Shown here piece after piece: positions 32,442-43,448 of a DNA stretch of 64,000 bases. Within the stretch, counting starts at the first letter, position 1. Each line of letters begins with the position of its first letter. The position numbers were made by a program, and so were the translations under genes. Below the pieces are notes generated by a model. That model was not told where the DNA came from. It did no database searches and saw nothing but the letters and a program-made list of their open reading frames with translations. This DNA is from Pocillopora verrucosa (Eukaryota > Cnidaria > Anthozoa > Scleractinia > Pocilloporidae), in the NCBI RefSeq assembly GCF_036669915.1, contig NC_089320.1, forward strand, positions 3,030,129-3,094,128. Reading direction: 5' to 3'.

Positions 32442-33710
32442 CTAATAAACTGGCTTTTTTCCTCTGCCTCGTCCTCTTCCCCTGCCAAAATAGCTTTGTT
32501 TCTGCGGATTAAACGCTGGTTTAACAACTGAACGAGGTTCTACAATGGCTGCATTTTGGTCGATGCAAATTCCTTTCCCAAAGGTCAGAGAAACCAACTC
32601 AGGGACTGAGCTTTTGACAAGTGCTTTAGTTTCACTACATTTCCCATTCAGTAAGTCACGAGTGGTTACGGTCAGTTTGGTATCTATCAAATTTGAAAAT
32701 CTTGCTCTGATTAGTGGAGCATCGCTGCTTTTTAAACTGTTCAAGTTGCCTTTGACAAGCTTCACAGATGTTCCCGATACTTCCATACCAAAATGCGAAC
32801 AAAATTCACCAGCATCTTGAGCGTTATCGAAATTTAACATGTCAACAAGCAGGGCCAAGGGCAGACTTGCGTTGCGACAAAAGTATGCGGTGTTGATGGC
32901 AGCGAGAGCATCTCCTCTCACTTGTTGCATGTGTTTATGAACAGCACAGCATGCTAGGAATGGCAGCCTTTTCACCAGCCTAAAGAATCGAACAAAGTTC
33001 TTAAGCATTATGCATGTCGTGATGTCAAAAGCTAGCCGTAATAGACAGCTGTTTTTGACTTCTTTCGGCAAGTTCACAGCGCGATTTAAGGCTTCAAAAG
33101 AGCCCAGATTGTGCAAGAGGTAGTATGCTTCAAATTCTGCTCTTGTGTCTCGATAAGCAGAAGGGTCTTCCTCGTCATAGAAACACAGAAGTCTCTTCAA
33201 ACATTCATTTGTGTGATCATTGTTAATTTTTGGATCAAAAGCATCTAGTGGACTTTCACACAGTCTGTAACCCGATAAAATATGAAACCTGCAAATTCTT
33301 TCAAAGATTTCCGTCACAAGTTTTCCAGTGATTCTCTGGACTACCAAATCTTGCCTTATGGCTCTTGCTCGGTCGAATATAAACCAGTATATCATTTGCC
33401 AAGAATAGGTATTATCTTTGGAGGCGATTTCCTCGATTAAGTAATTCATGGTGCTTAAAAGGACATTAGCTGGTCTTAGTTCTGATGGATCAATAGATCT
33501 TCCCGCTGCTGAGCGCGAAAATTCCCTTATAACTGCTCGGGGATCTGCAATCAACTTGCCAAGATGGTGTTCACTACAACGAGATGGACTGGTAAAAGCA
33601 ACAGTTTCAAAGAAGTGAAGTCTCCGCTGTTTCTCTCTGGCAGAAATTTCACTTGCAGGACACATCTCTAAACACGTTCCTTGAATGATATCCTTGCCGT
33701 ATTCTTCCAT
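32442..33710 (-). CDS. SAC3D1: SAC3 domain-containing protein 1 homologue (SAC3/GANP family)
   Basis: Member of the SAC3/GANP/THP3 family. Members act in mRNA export and, for the vertebrate SAC3D1 (SHD1), at centrosomes and spindles. The coding region is intronless: 422 residues from the ATG at 33710. GTCLEMCPASE near residue 11 is the family signature (GTCxxMCP). The SAC3 helical region follows with YLIEEIASK, FIFDRARAIRQDLVVQ, ICRFHILSGY and FEAYYLLHNLG. The tail is arginine-glycine rich (GRGRGRGRGKK). The frame stays open upstream to about 33903 without another ATG, so either translation starts at 33710 or a short upstream exon adds residues. MORN1 starts 210 bp away in the opposite direction. 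Confidence 0.9.
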   Translation of the reverse strand: MEEYGKDIIQGTCLEMCPASEISAREKQRRLHFFETVAFTSPSRCSEHHLGKLIADPRAVIREFSRSAAGRSIDPSELRPANVLLSTMNYLIEEIASKDNTYSWQMIYWFIFDRARAIRQDLVVQRITGKLVTEIFERICRFHILSGYRLCESPLDAFDPKINNDHTNECLKRLLCFYDEEDPSAYRDTRAEFEAYYLLHNLGSFEALNRAVNLPKEVKNSCLLRLAFDITTCIMLKNFVRFFRLVKRLPFLACCAVHKHMQQVRGDALAAINTAYFCRNASLPLALLVDMLNFDNAQDAGEFCSHFGMEVSGTSVKLVKGNLNSLKSSDAPLIRARFSNLIDTKLTVTTRDLLNGKCSETKALVKSSVPELVSLTFGKGICIDQNAAIVEPRSVVKPAFNPQKQSYFGRGRGRGRGKKPVY

Positions 33711-33920
33711 TCTAATAAAGTTTTTCCGCTGTAAAAATGCACGAAGTTCACTTTCCAACGTCCTCCATTTTGAATGTATTACGCGATCAAATCCGCTGAC
33801 GTGTGCGCCTGTGCGCTTAGCAACCACTCGAAAACAAAGATGGCGGATCGATTGCTTGGATTCCTGTAAACAATCTGCAACATGGCAAAATAAAGTTTGC
33901 TTACTAATTTATTGCAGAAA
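33711..33920. promoter_or_regulatory. Probable bidirectional promoter, SAC3D1 / MORN1
   Basis: Only 210 bp separate the two divergent start codons. It includes CAAAGATGGCGG at 33836-33847, a YY1-like AAnATGGCGG match. Transcription starts cannot be fixed from sequence, and part of this DNA may be 5' UTR or an upstream coding extension of SAC3D1. Confidence 0.5.
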
Positions 33921-36900
33921 ATGGCAACGTTGTTGAACACCACAACATCTAAAGGAGCAGGAAATTACATCGGAGAAACCAAAAAGCAGCTCAGAGATGG
34001 TAAAAACGTTCGCTTTTTATCCCTTTAATTTTACCAAGAGCTACACGAAACATCAACAATCACGATTTATTTTCTAATTATGTTATGCTATTTTTAAGGA
34101 TTTGGAGTATACAATTATTCCAACAAGTTCTTCAGATACGAGGGGGAATGGAGCAAAGGGAAGAAACATGGTAGGATTTAACTGAATAAATCATTATGTT
34201 AACCTTTTTTACAGTACGTACATGAATGCAAATAAGCTTGTTTCTCAAAATTTGGGTTTTTATTACACCTTTTTCGGTGGATTTAAATACAATATAGATT
34301 TCTATAAGTCTTTAACTGTTAAAAAATTCAAATGAATTGATGATCACGCAATTATTCAAATGGTATTCTGAAAATATACTTTTAAATCTTTTGAAGGTCA
34401 TGGTAAGCTTGTGATGGCTGATGGCAGCTTCTATGAAGGACAGTTCATTGACGGGGAAATCCAGGGGCATGGATTCCGCCGTTGGGCCAGTACAGGGAAT
34501 GAATATACTGGACAGTTTGTTAAAGGTGAACTGAATGGCCATGGAGTAATGGTATATGGCGATGGATCACGATATGAAGGAGAATGGATTGAAAATCGGC
34601 GGGAAGGTAAATCTATAGTTCGTATAGTGTGATCGTCTGGGTGAGTGTAGTTCTGAAAAGAACTGTTGTTGGTGACTGACATTTCGACTACCTGTGCAGA
34701 AGTCATCTTCAGAGTCAAGTGATCTTCAGAGTCAAGTGAAGAGTAGTTGTCAGTCGATGATGTTATAAAGTCTGGTCTGTTGAACGTGATTGGTCTGTTT
34801 AGCCATGATGTGATTGGCTGGAAGACTCGTGCAGAGTTTGTTAACAGTCATTGGTCGGTTTCAATCCATACCTCCGCACAGGTAGTTGAAACGTCAGTCA
34901 CCAACAACAGTTCTTTTCAGAACTACACTCACCCAGACGATCACACTATACGAACTACTGATACTCCTAGGTTCAAACCATTTACTTTAATAAGGTAAAT
35001 CTAATATGATAAGATGAATCATATATGGATTTTGCTTGGTTCTTCTTATGACCTATTGGAGGAAAGACGCAAAGATGATGTCACCATCCTTTTCCTTTTT
35101 ATATGAAACAAACAGATTCCATGTTGCCCTGGGTTTGTTCAGACACTGTCAGTAATAGATCACAGAAGATATCAAAATATGGTAAGAACATGTGTGATAC
35201 ACTTGGTTGTACCTCATTTGCCATTTATTTTGTTCTTATCACATTTTGATGTCATCTGTGATCTATTACTGGACAGATACACATGCAAAATGGAATCTTT
35301 TGTTAAACTGATACTTAGTAATGAGTTTCTAGTTACTGATGATTTTCATCTCTGAAGTAGATTCTCGAACCTTATCAATTGATTATCATCAATTCTTGAT
35401 CTGCAGTGTAAACAGAAAGAATTGCTCAGAATTCACCATCTCTCCCATTCTATCAATTTTTTATCACAGGAGAAGGTAAACTTACCAACAAAGATGGATC
35501 TATCTATGAGGGATCTTTCCACAAACACAGAAGACATGGTGAAGGAAAATGGATCCTAAGGTTTGATAATGCTAATGCATACATAGTAAAAATTAACCCT
35601 GTGACCCCTTAGAGTAACTAATATATAATTTCTCCCTGTAATATCACCCCTAAATCAAACATTAAAGTTATGAGAATAAGGAAATGATCACATACTAAAG
35701 AAGTTCTTGATGGGTTAAGAATTTCTCCTTGTCAGTGCCTTAAGAGATGCATGCAGAACACTATAGAGAATATGCATACTGATGTTAGGGTGTTAATAGT
35801 TAAATGTTTCTTTTAACCAGCTTATCTTACGAAAGATAAACTGCTAAAAATCATTGTCTTGAGTAATTGTTAGTAATAGGTAATCTTGGACTTTTCAAAT
35901 GAGTTTCATCAATATACTTGGCTAAAAGATAGAAACCCAGTTTGTTACAAATTTGGGAGGAGAAAACAGATATTTCTTCTCATAAAAACAGTACACTTCA
36001 TAACCAAATAACTAATTATGAAACAGATTAAATCAGTCTATAACTCCTTGGATCTGGTTGTTAATTCCCCCCTTTAGCTGCCACACATTGCCTTGTAAAT
36101 AAGTTATGAGAATTTGGATTAAGTTAGATTAAGTAAAACAACTTCTACTTGATAAATCTGAGTATTCTTACTACCTTGTTTTCTGGATATTGTATGGATA
36201 TTGTTGGGAGAACTAATACATATTAATCAATTCTTTTGCATATAATTTGGAGAAAATGTTGCGATTTTGTACTTTTCTCTTTTATTAATGTTTACAGCGA
36301 TGGTGATGTTTATGAAGGAGACTGGGTCAATGATTTGCGCCAAGGACATGGAATCATGAAATTTGTGGATGGAACTATTTATGGGGTCCGTAAAAAAAAT
36401 TTTTTCCCCTACCTGTGGTTGAAATTTTCATAATTGTTAAAAAAATTCCAACAAATGCTGCTCTCAATAAAATGCCATGGATAAAAGAAAAATTACCAAA
36501 AAGAACCCCCTCTTCCTTCCCTGACTGAATGCTTCATTTGATCAGAAGAACGGGAAGAGTGAATTATGTTTCAGAATATGCAGTCAGAGTTTTCATTATG
36601 GCTTCAAATCTGAATAGAAAATAGTCCAGACCCTTGCAATTTGGTAGAGAGGAGAATTTTGCACTGACAGCAGTTAAAGAATTCTTCAATATCTGATGCT
36701 TTATGAAAAATTGGCCCTGTTGATCTTACCTACATTGTATGGTTTGAGAATATAGCAAATGTGTTGGTAATAAGGACAATGTGATGCAGAAGATACAAAT
36801 GATTTTTCTTAACATATTACCCAAATACCATGCAACAAAATTTGTGTTTATCTATTCCAAATTGCTTCTATGGGTCTTAATTCAATATCAGATCACAGAT

Positions 36901-39900
36901 GATATCCAAATGTGGTAAGCACAAAAGAGTGACAAACAATTGAGGCACAGCTAAGTATTTCACATGAAAGGTGTTCATACCACATTTTGACGTCATCTGA
37001 GATTTTTATTGTACAGACCCACAGCAACATGGAATCTGTCTGGCTGCCTTTTATGATAAAAATGCTAAAGGCTGTTAATGGTGACACCATCTATTCCTGG
37101 ACATGTTGACTAAAAGCTTATTATATTTTAATTTTCACATACTTTGTACCATCTCATACAGGGTCAGTGGTGGGGAGATGTTTTCAATGGTGAAGGATCC
37201 ATGTTTCACAATTCTGGTGTCTCATATGAAGGAATGTGGGTTAATGGCAGACCTGAAGGTAAAGATTCTAAAAAACTGTTAAACCTTTAACTCCAGAGGT
37301 GACAAAGATGTAGCTTCTTTGTACAATAGCTGTACATTATCTTGCAAACAGGTAATGAGAATATGCAAAATTATCAGGTAGAGGTTGTTATCTTGATCTA
37401 CTAGTAACACCAAATTCTTGTTAATAATTTACAAGAAAATCTGTAGCAGGTAGAGGGGAGAATTAACAATCAGATCTTGGAAGTGAAAGTGTTAATCAAT
37501 ATCCCTATGCTTAGTGAGCCAATAAAAATATGAATTTTTAAAATGAATTTAGCCTTAACCACAAAATGTGAATGAAATATTTGTAATTTTAGTGGAGACA
37601 GTGCAGATCCGTATAACTGGAGATGATCATTTGGAATTCACACAAGGAAGACCATTTGGATTTGAAGTTGAGTGTGTCACAGCTGAAGGGGAACCAACAA
37701 ATGGTTAGAATTTAATGTTAATGGGATATAAAACAACATTGACTACAATTTATGTCATTTTTGCTATTAGAGACATTAACTTCCTAACCCCTCGGAGTAA
37801 CCAGTATTTAATTTCACCCTGCAGTGTTACCCCTGAATTACACATTAAAGGTCATGAGAAGACAGGAAATGATCATCAACTGGAGAAGATCTTGATTGGT
37901 AAACAAATCAAGATACAGCGGTGATCATTTCCTTTATTCTCATGACCTTAATGTTTGATTCAGGGGAGATACTGTGGGGAGAAACTAGATGCTAGTCACT
38001 CTTAGAGGTCAAAGCCCCTTAATCGTGCTACAGACAAATTCGTTTGAATTTAAAGTAGAATTATTGAGAAAGAAATGAATTTTGTTTCAGAGGAAGGGCG
38101 GTTGTTGCAGGTTACAGCTGGAATAAGAGTTTCATCAGGAAGGAAATCAGCAGGTGGCAGTGAAAGTGACCTCGATACAGTTATGACACCATTGTAAGTG
38201 TGAAACAAGAGCCCTTAACCCTTTACACCCTAACATCAGTATTTAGATTCTCCTTAGTCTTCACTATACATTTCCTTTGGTACTGACAAAGAGAATTTGT
38301 TTAACGATCAAAGCTTCTTGGGTTGATGATCATTTCTTTTATTCTCATGATCCTAATGTACGATTTTGCACCATGGATGTAAGGAGAAATTGGATGCTGG
38401 TCACTTTAAGGGTTTTAGGGGTTAAATGGTAAATGTTTCTTGATGAAATTATAATTTCTGTGGTTCAAATTTTTTTCTAGCATGTGTGTGTGTTTATTTA
38501 AACATCAGGTTGATTTTTTATTTTCCTTTGTTTTAAATGATGATGACAGATATCTATCTTTTAAGAGAAAAATGAAATTAAAACTGGTTAAACAAATTAG
38601 ATGAATGATGAATTTGAATCATTGGCAATGAAATTCTGTAGACATTTTTATCTGATCCCTTTTGAAAACTTTTCTTTCAATTTTAAGACTCTGATGTATG
38701 GCCATGAGTTGAGCCTGCTTTTTTAGACCCTTTTTAGTGGAAGGAGGGTGAAAAACCATGCCCCCAAAATGGCTGGAAATGGAGCGTAGTTTAATACAGT
38801 CTGTGAGGAGGCCTTCTTTATTAGCCTTGCAGGATGCCAGATGCCTGCAGGAAGCTTTTAGATGGGTCAGGAAGAGGTTGGCAGGGGGTCTGACGCCTCA
38901 TTATCAGTGCTAAACCCTTTGTAGGCCTCTTGTTGGTTTGCATTGCCCAGGCCTCATACTTTCTCAAAGGCAAAGAGACACTTATGCTGTAGTTCTGATA
39001 ATGATGGCCTGCTTGCATGCTGACTTCAAGACATTTCTTTGACCTTTTTTAAATATATTTTGTTTTCTTTTACTTTAGCGGATTTGAAATAGAGCCATAC
39101 CCCTTAACAGAAATGCTTGGAGAGATAGCATCAAGTGAATCTGTTTTCCCAGGAGCTGCCTCACAAGCCCCAAGTGTCATGTCCAGCAGACCTGTCCAAG
39201 CATCACCGCCAAATGCAGAGGAACTTTCCAAACCCATGGAAAATATACAGGTAAATACACTCTAAATTGTTACACGACCTAACCCAGACCTCACTCATGT
39301 TTTTCACTACTTCGCAACTATTGCACCTTGTTTTAATAACTGAACACTTGAATCTTGATCCACAAATCTAAAGATACAAATGAGAGCTCCCTATAAGTAT
39401 TTCTTAATGAAGTGTTTTAAAGGTGTTTTCCTGTTGTTAGGTAACCGATATGTCTGATGTTGGAGATAAGGAGGGCTCATTTGTTGAGGCTCATGGCGAA
39501 TTGCCAAGCAGAACAGCTGCACCATCTCAAGCCAGCACCATGATGCCAGCGAGCTATGACAAGAATGCAACTACTCAGGGAGATGGGTCATGTAAGGGGA
39601 TTTCTTTTGTATGGGGTTCTTCAATTGGGTGTTTAAAATAGCCCAGGGTTGTACTGTTTTGGTTCATGTGATTAGCCTGCAGAACAAGCGTCCATTTCTT
39701 CTTTTTTTCAGACAAACATAGGCAAGCCCGCGGCGAGCGAGAGGAGCGAGGGACACGCGCGAAGGGCGGGAGATACACGCAAGGAAAAGATCTTTTTTTT
39801 TTCATCATGTTCCTCCCCTTGCGTGCGACTCGTGCGTGTCTTCGTTCGCCGTAAAACGAAAAACATTACGCCTGTTCTACAGGCTATTGTGTTACTCGTC

Positions 39901-41974
39901 AAGAAAACTTTATAATGCTTCTCTAGCACATGACTTAATAATATAATAATAATAATAGCAAAAAATATTTATTGATTTGTATTGCGCAAATATTAATTCA
40001 GGAAAGAAATTTTCATCTGCTCACAGAAATTTTCATTTGCGCGGTACTTGCCCTTTGCGCGGTACTTGCCCTTTGCGCGTGACTTGCCCTTTGCGCGTGA
40101 CTTGCCCTTTGCGCCTGACTTTCCCTTTGTGCGTGACTCTCGCAAAGCACGTACTTGCATTTGCCTGAAATTCGCAAAAAAATAAAAGGAAAAAAGGAGC
40201 TTTCATCTCTTATAGAGGTAAATGTCGGTAGTCAATCAGAATGCAGATCTGAATTTGCTTAATCTTCCTAGTTAGAGTTTGCCATATGACTGAAATATAG
40301 AGTACGAGCAGGCGTTTAGTGTAGGCGAGTGATTTTTGCCCGCGAGAAAGTTTAAAAGGCCTTAAGTAGCGCGGGTCTTGCACTAATAATGGGTGCCAGA
40401 TCCCTCGCAGGTCTCTTGCCTGCTCGCCTCAAACTTTCTCGCGTGCCGCAGCATAACAACGAGGCCCTGCTCAAAGGCTAATGAAAGTGTTTATTTTGTT
40501 TGTTTGCTTATTTGTTTGTTTGTTTTCACACTCAGCTGATCCTGGTGTTCTTATGGTTCCTCCGGTGGCAGTTCTCCCTCCTCCTGTTTCTCCCGTGCGC
40601 ACTACAGCAGGGAAAGCATTGTTTGAAAATCTCTACATCCCACCCCTCCCCCCTGGGGTGAAACCCTTAAACAGTTTTGCTTCTCTACAGGCATCTCCGC
40701 CGTCTGAAATGCAAGCGGGCGTAAAATTCGCAGATACAAAGTACGTTAGATACTTCCTCTTGAGAAAATCTTTAAGAAAAGCTTTGGTGTTCCCTACCGC
40801 GCCTAATGCTTAGTTTAAAAACTTAAAACCTAGCGAATTCAAATCTAAAACCATCATAATTTGATCACTCGCGTTTCCCGCGTTTCCTTAGCCTCGCTTA
40901 CAGCCATTTTAGATTTTTACAGCAGTGGGAGGATGGGGAAAAAAAGCAATTTGTACCAAGGGGGCGAGTGACGGTCAAAAGGAATGAGAGGAGAGGGGTG
41001 GGGCAATTTTTTTTTTTTTATAGCGCTTTTCACGAGAACTATCGTAGTACTTGTATAGAGATATTGTGAAAATCTGAAATCTACTTAAAGATCACTTTTA
41101 AGTTTTTAATTCGCAATCCTTGCTAATCGATCGTCTCCTTCCTTGGCCGTAGTGGTTTATGGTTCCCATTTTGATATTTTTTCTATCTTATCGAAATAGT
41201 ATTTTATACTTTCTGGGAGAAAATCGTAACGTAGCTTCCATTTATTTCAGATCAAAGGACAAGCGTAGTCCTTTACTGAACGCGAACTTGCTCAAAGTTG
41301 TCAACCGAAGTGTTCCCTCGTCGGCAGTTTCAGACGGAAGGAAGAAGAAAGAAGCCTTAGCTGATGTGGTGGACAAAGTAGACGGGAAAAGGAAGAAGGA
41401 AAAGAAAGAAGAAAAAGATGACAAATTTTGTAAACCTGGTTAGTTAAATGGCCTCGTCTCCGGTTCTACAGAGCTCTTCTCAATGAAGTTGATTCTTTTA
41501 AAAAAAAGATAGCTAATTGAAAATGATTACAATAACACACCGACCAATAAGAAGATAGGAAATATCTCAAAGAACCAATGAGGACTCAGAGGAAAAAACC
41601 GTGGGAAAAAGTGGGTGACCAAGTCGCGGTCGGTTCTAGCTTTGCATCTGATTGGTTGAAATGGTGGCGGGTTTTTTTTCTTAGACCAATCACAGAGCGT
41701 AGTTACGCGCGACGAACCAATCAAGACCAACATTAGTAACGCTTCGTTTTTAATAGTTACCTAACCTTCTTTTTTTCTAGTCTGGCTCCAGGTTTCCGTA
41801 AAACGGTGAAGAGACTATTTTTCTTTTTGCCTTTCCACAGGTGACTATGTAATAATCGTTCAAGACGTAACATCGCCACCATTCCTCGACGTCACGCTAA
41901 CTCCCGCGTTTCTTCACGTCAAAGTAACCCAGAAGAAAAGAGCGCAAAGTAAAAGAGAATCGAGAAGAAACTAA
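33921..41974 (+). CDS. MORN1: MORN repeat-containing protein 1
   Basis: Thirteen exons: 33921-33999, 34099-34170, 34397-34606, 35470-35560, 36298-36385, 37162-37258, 37593-37703, 38091-38193, 39079-39250, 39441-39591, 40536-40740, 41251-41438, 41841-41974. All junctions keep frame; 566 residues. Residues about 14-220 form eight MORN repeats plus a partial ninth (YEGEWSKGKKHGHGKL, YEGQFIDGEIQGHGF, YEGDWVNDLRQGHGI and so on). A middle domain (VETVQIRITGDD...) is followed by a low-complexity linker rich in Ser/Pro and a lysine-rich stretch. The C-terminal motif GDYVIIVQDVTSPPFLDVTL resembles the vertebrate MORN1 end. MORN proteins are structural or membrane-associated, often linked to cilia; the exact role here is unknown. 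Introns are full of short palindromic transposons. Confidence 0.93.
34614..34975. mobile_element. Foldback repeat with second hammerhead-like core (family B)
   Basis: Inverted arms begin AGTTCGTATAGTGTGATCGT and end with its complement (34954-34973), in MORN1 intron 3. Inner arms share GTAGTTCTGAAAAGAACTGT. Likely a second Penelope-type terminal repeat family. Confidence 0.7.
34674..34716 (-). ncRNA. Hammerhead-ribozyme-like core, family B
   Basis: On the minus strand: GACT, CTGAAGA, one extra T, stem II GACT...AGTC, GAAAT, GTC, AGTC. Stem I (GACT/AGTC) pairs 4 bp and stem II 4 bp. As in family A there is exactly one extra base between the CUGANGA box and stem II, and a very short stem III. 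In-line cleavage is not demonstrated. Confidence 0.4.
35140..35295. repeat. Palindromic MITE, TATCAAAATATGGTAAGAAC family
   Basis: Arms AGTAATAGATCACAGAAGAT and its imperfect complement lie in MORN1 intron 3. Relatives: 10395-10700, 36880-37060 (MORN1 intron 5) and 47290-47430 (DNAJC16 intron 7). Confidence 0.65.
37781..38030. repeat. Family C MITE in foldback arrangement
   Basis: Two partial inverted copies of the family C repeat meet near 37920 (left arm CATTAAAGGTCATGAGAAGA, right arm TCTCATGACCTTAATGTTTG) within MORN1 intron 7. Confidence 0.6.
40035..40142 (+). repeat. Minisatellite, 18 bp unit GTGACTTGCCCTTTGCGC
   Basis: About six imperfect tandem units in MORN1 intron 10. Confidence 0.85.
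41602..41735 (+). repeat. CCAAT/ATTGG-rich dispersed repeat, copy 2
   Basis: In the last MORN1 intron. Has GACCAAGTCGCGGTCGGTT, TGATTGGTTGAAATGGTGGC and AGACCAATCACAGAGCG. Confidence 0.6.
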
Positions 41975-43448
41975 ATCAAACAATTTATGGATGCACGTTT
42001 TGCAGGAAGGTTGTAACTTATTGAATTTTGAGCTTTCCGCTCGTGGCTTCGTGTGGATCACAGAGAGTGAATGAAAACACACCAATAATGGCGATGAGGA
42101 GAAGGGGAAAAACAACCAGTGGAGCGGGGAACTTTTCTGGAGGAGGTGGAAAGTTAAGGGGCTCCCTCACCCCTCCCCATACCTTTGACACCTTCCCCCC
42201 TCCCCCCCCCGATACTTAACTAGTTCACTAAAAAACTGAAATCGTTTGTCTTGCGACTAAAATGTCAAGCTGTTGTCATCATTTTCCGCGCGTCGAATTT
42301 CGAGCTAAACGGTCTCAAAACATTCCTATTCTGGAGTAATTGAAAAATGGCTCTTTGGAAGCTGCCTACAAAGATTCCAAAGTGCACCAGTAGTTTTATC
42401 TGAACAGTTGCTATGTCTACATGAATCAAACTCCAAGCAGGTCGTCGTTTACTTTTCAGCCCGAGTAGCAAAGCCGTGAAAAACTTGCCCGGGCCACACA
42501 TCAGTGCAGTCAGGTATTAACTATTCACACCCTAACATCAGTATGCATATTCTCCATACTGTTCGCTATACACCTTGGATGGTACTGACAAGGAGAATTT
42601 GGTCAATCAAGAGCTTTAAAAGTTTGCGATCATTTCCTTTATTCTCCTGACCTTAACGTGCGATTCAGGGGTGATATCGTATGGAGAAATTAGAAGCTAA
42701 TCACTCGTAGGGTTTAAAGGATTATAAATCACAAGAGACTTGTCACTCCTAATTTTGCGACTTCAAGATGTCGTCTAGTTTCACGTCCTTTACCAAAGTT
42801 TTATTTTTCTGTACATTCGTGTCTTTACATCATTCAATCAGTTGCCAAACCTTGTACAGGCACATAACAGACACAAGTACTTGAACTTAATTTATTCTGT
42901 ACATTTGATTTATTAAAAAAAAAACTTCTCACTTGAGGCTTAAAAACCTCTAAATAAATATCTTGGGTTCAAATTTTTGTTCTTCCGAGTGACATTATTT
43001 CTGTAAACTGTTTATTGTTTAAAAAGGATTAGAGAGATTTCCACAAAACTTTCGCCGACAGGAGATCGTCTGGACATCTCCGAAATCTTAAGTTATCAAG
43101 AGAGATGGCTACCATTATGAGTTGGGCCTGTGGGATCCAGTCTCTTTGCTAGACCCTCCCTTAGCGTAAGGGTAATGGTGAGCAAGCAAGTGACATCTTT
43201 ATCGTGGAAAGTAGTCAGTACACTGATTTAGTAACAAAAATCGAGGAATAAGGATGCAAAGTTGATGGTGTTTGAGAATACGACAACTGAGGCTGAAAAC
43301 GCCAAGTGGGCGAGTTTTTTTTAGTAATTACGTAGACATAAAGCAAAAAGTGGCCGAGCGATTTTTCGTCGATTTTCAAGGTCTGACTGCACTTTTTGAA
43401 TCCTAGGGCGATTTCTCATAAATGCTCTTAGCTACTTGCTAAGAACCC
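41975..43448. other. Convergent 3' region of MORN1 and DNAJC16
   Basis: No coding frame recognised. Contains the 3' ends of both convergent genes, a C-rich patch at 42180-42212 and one family C MITE (42522-42723). Confidence 0.45.
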
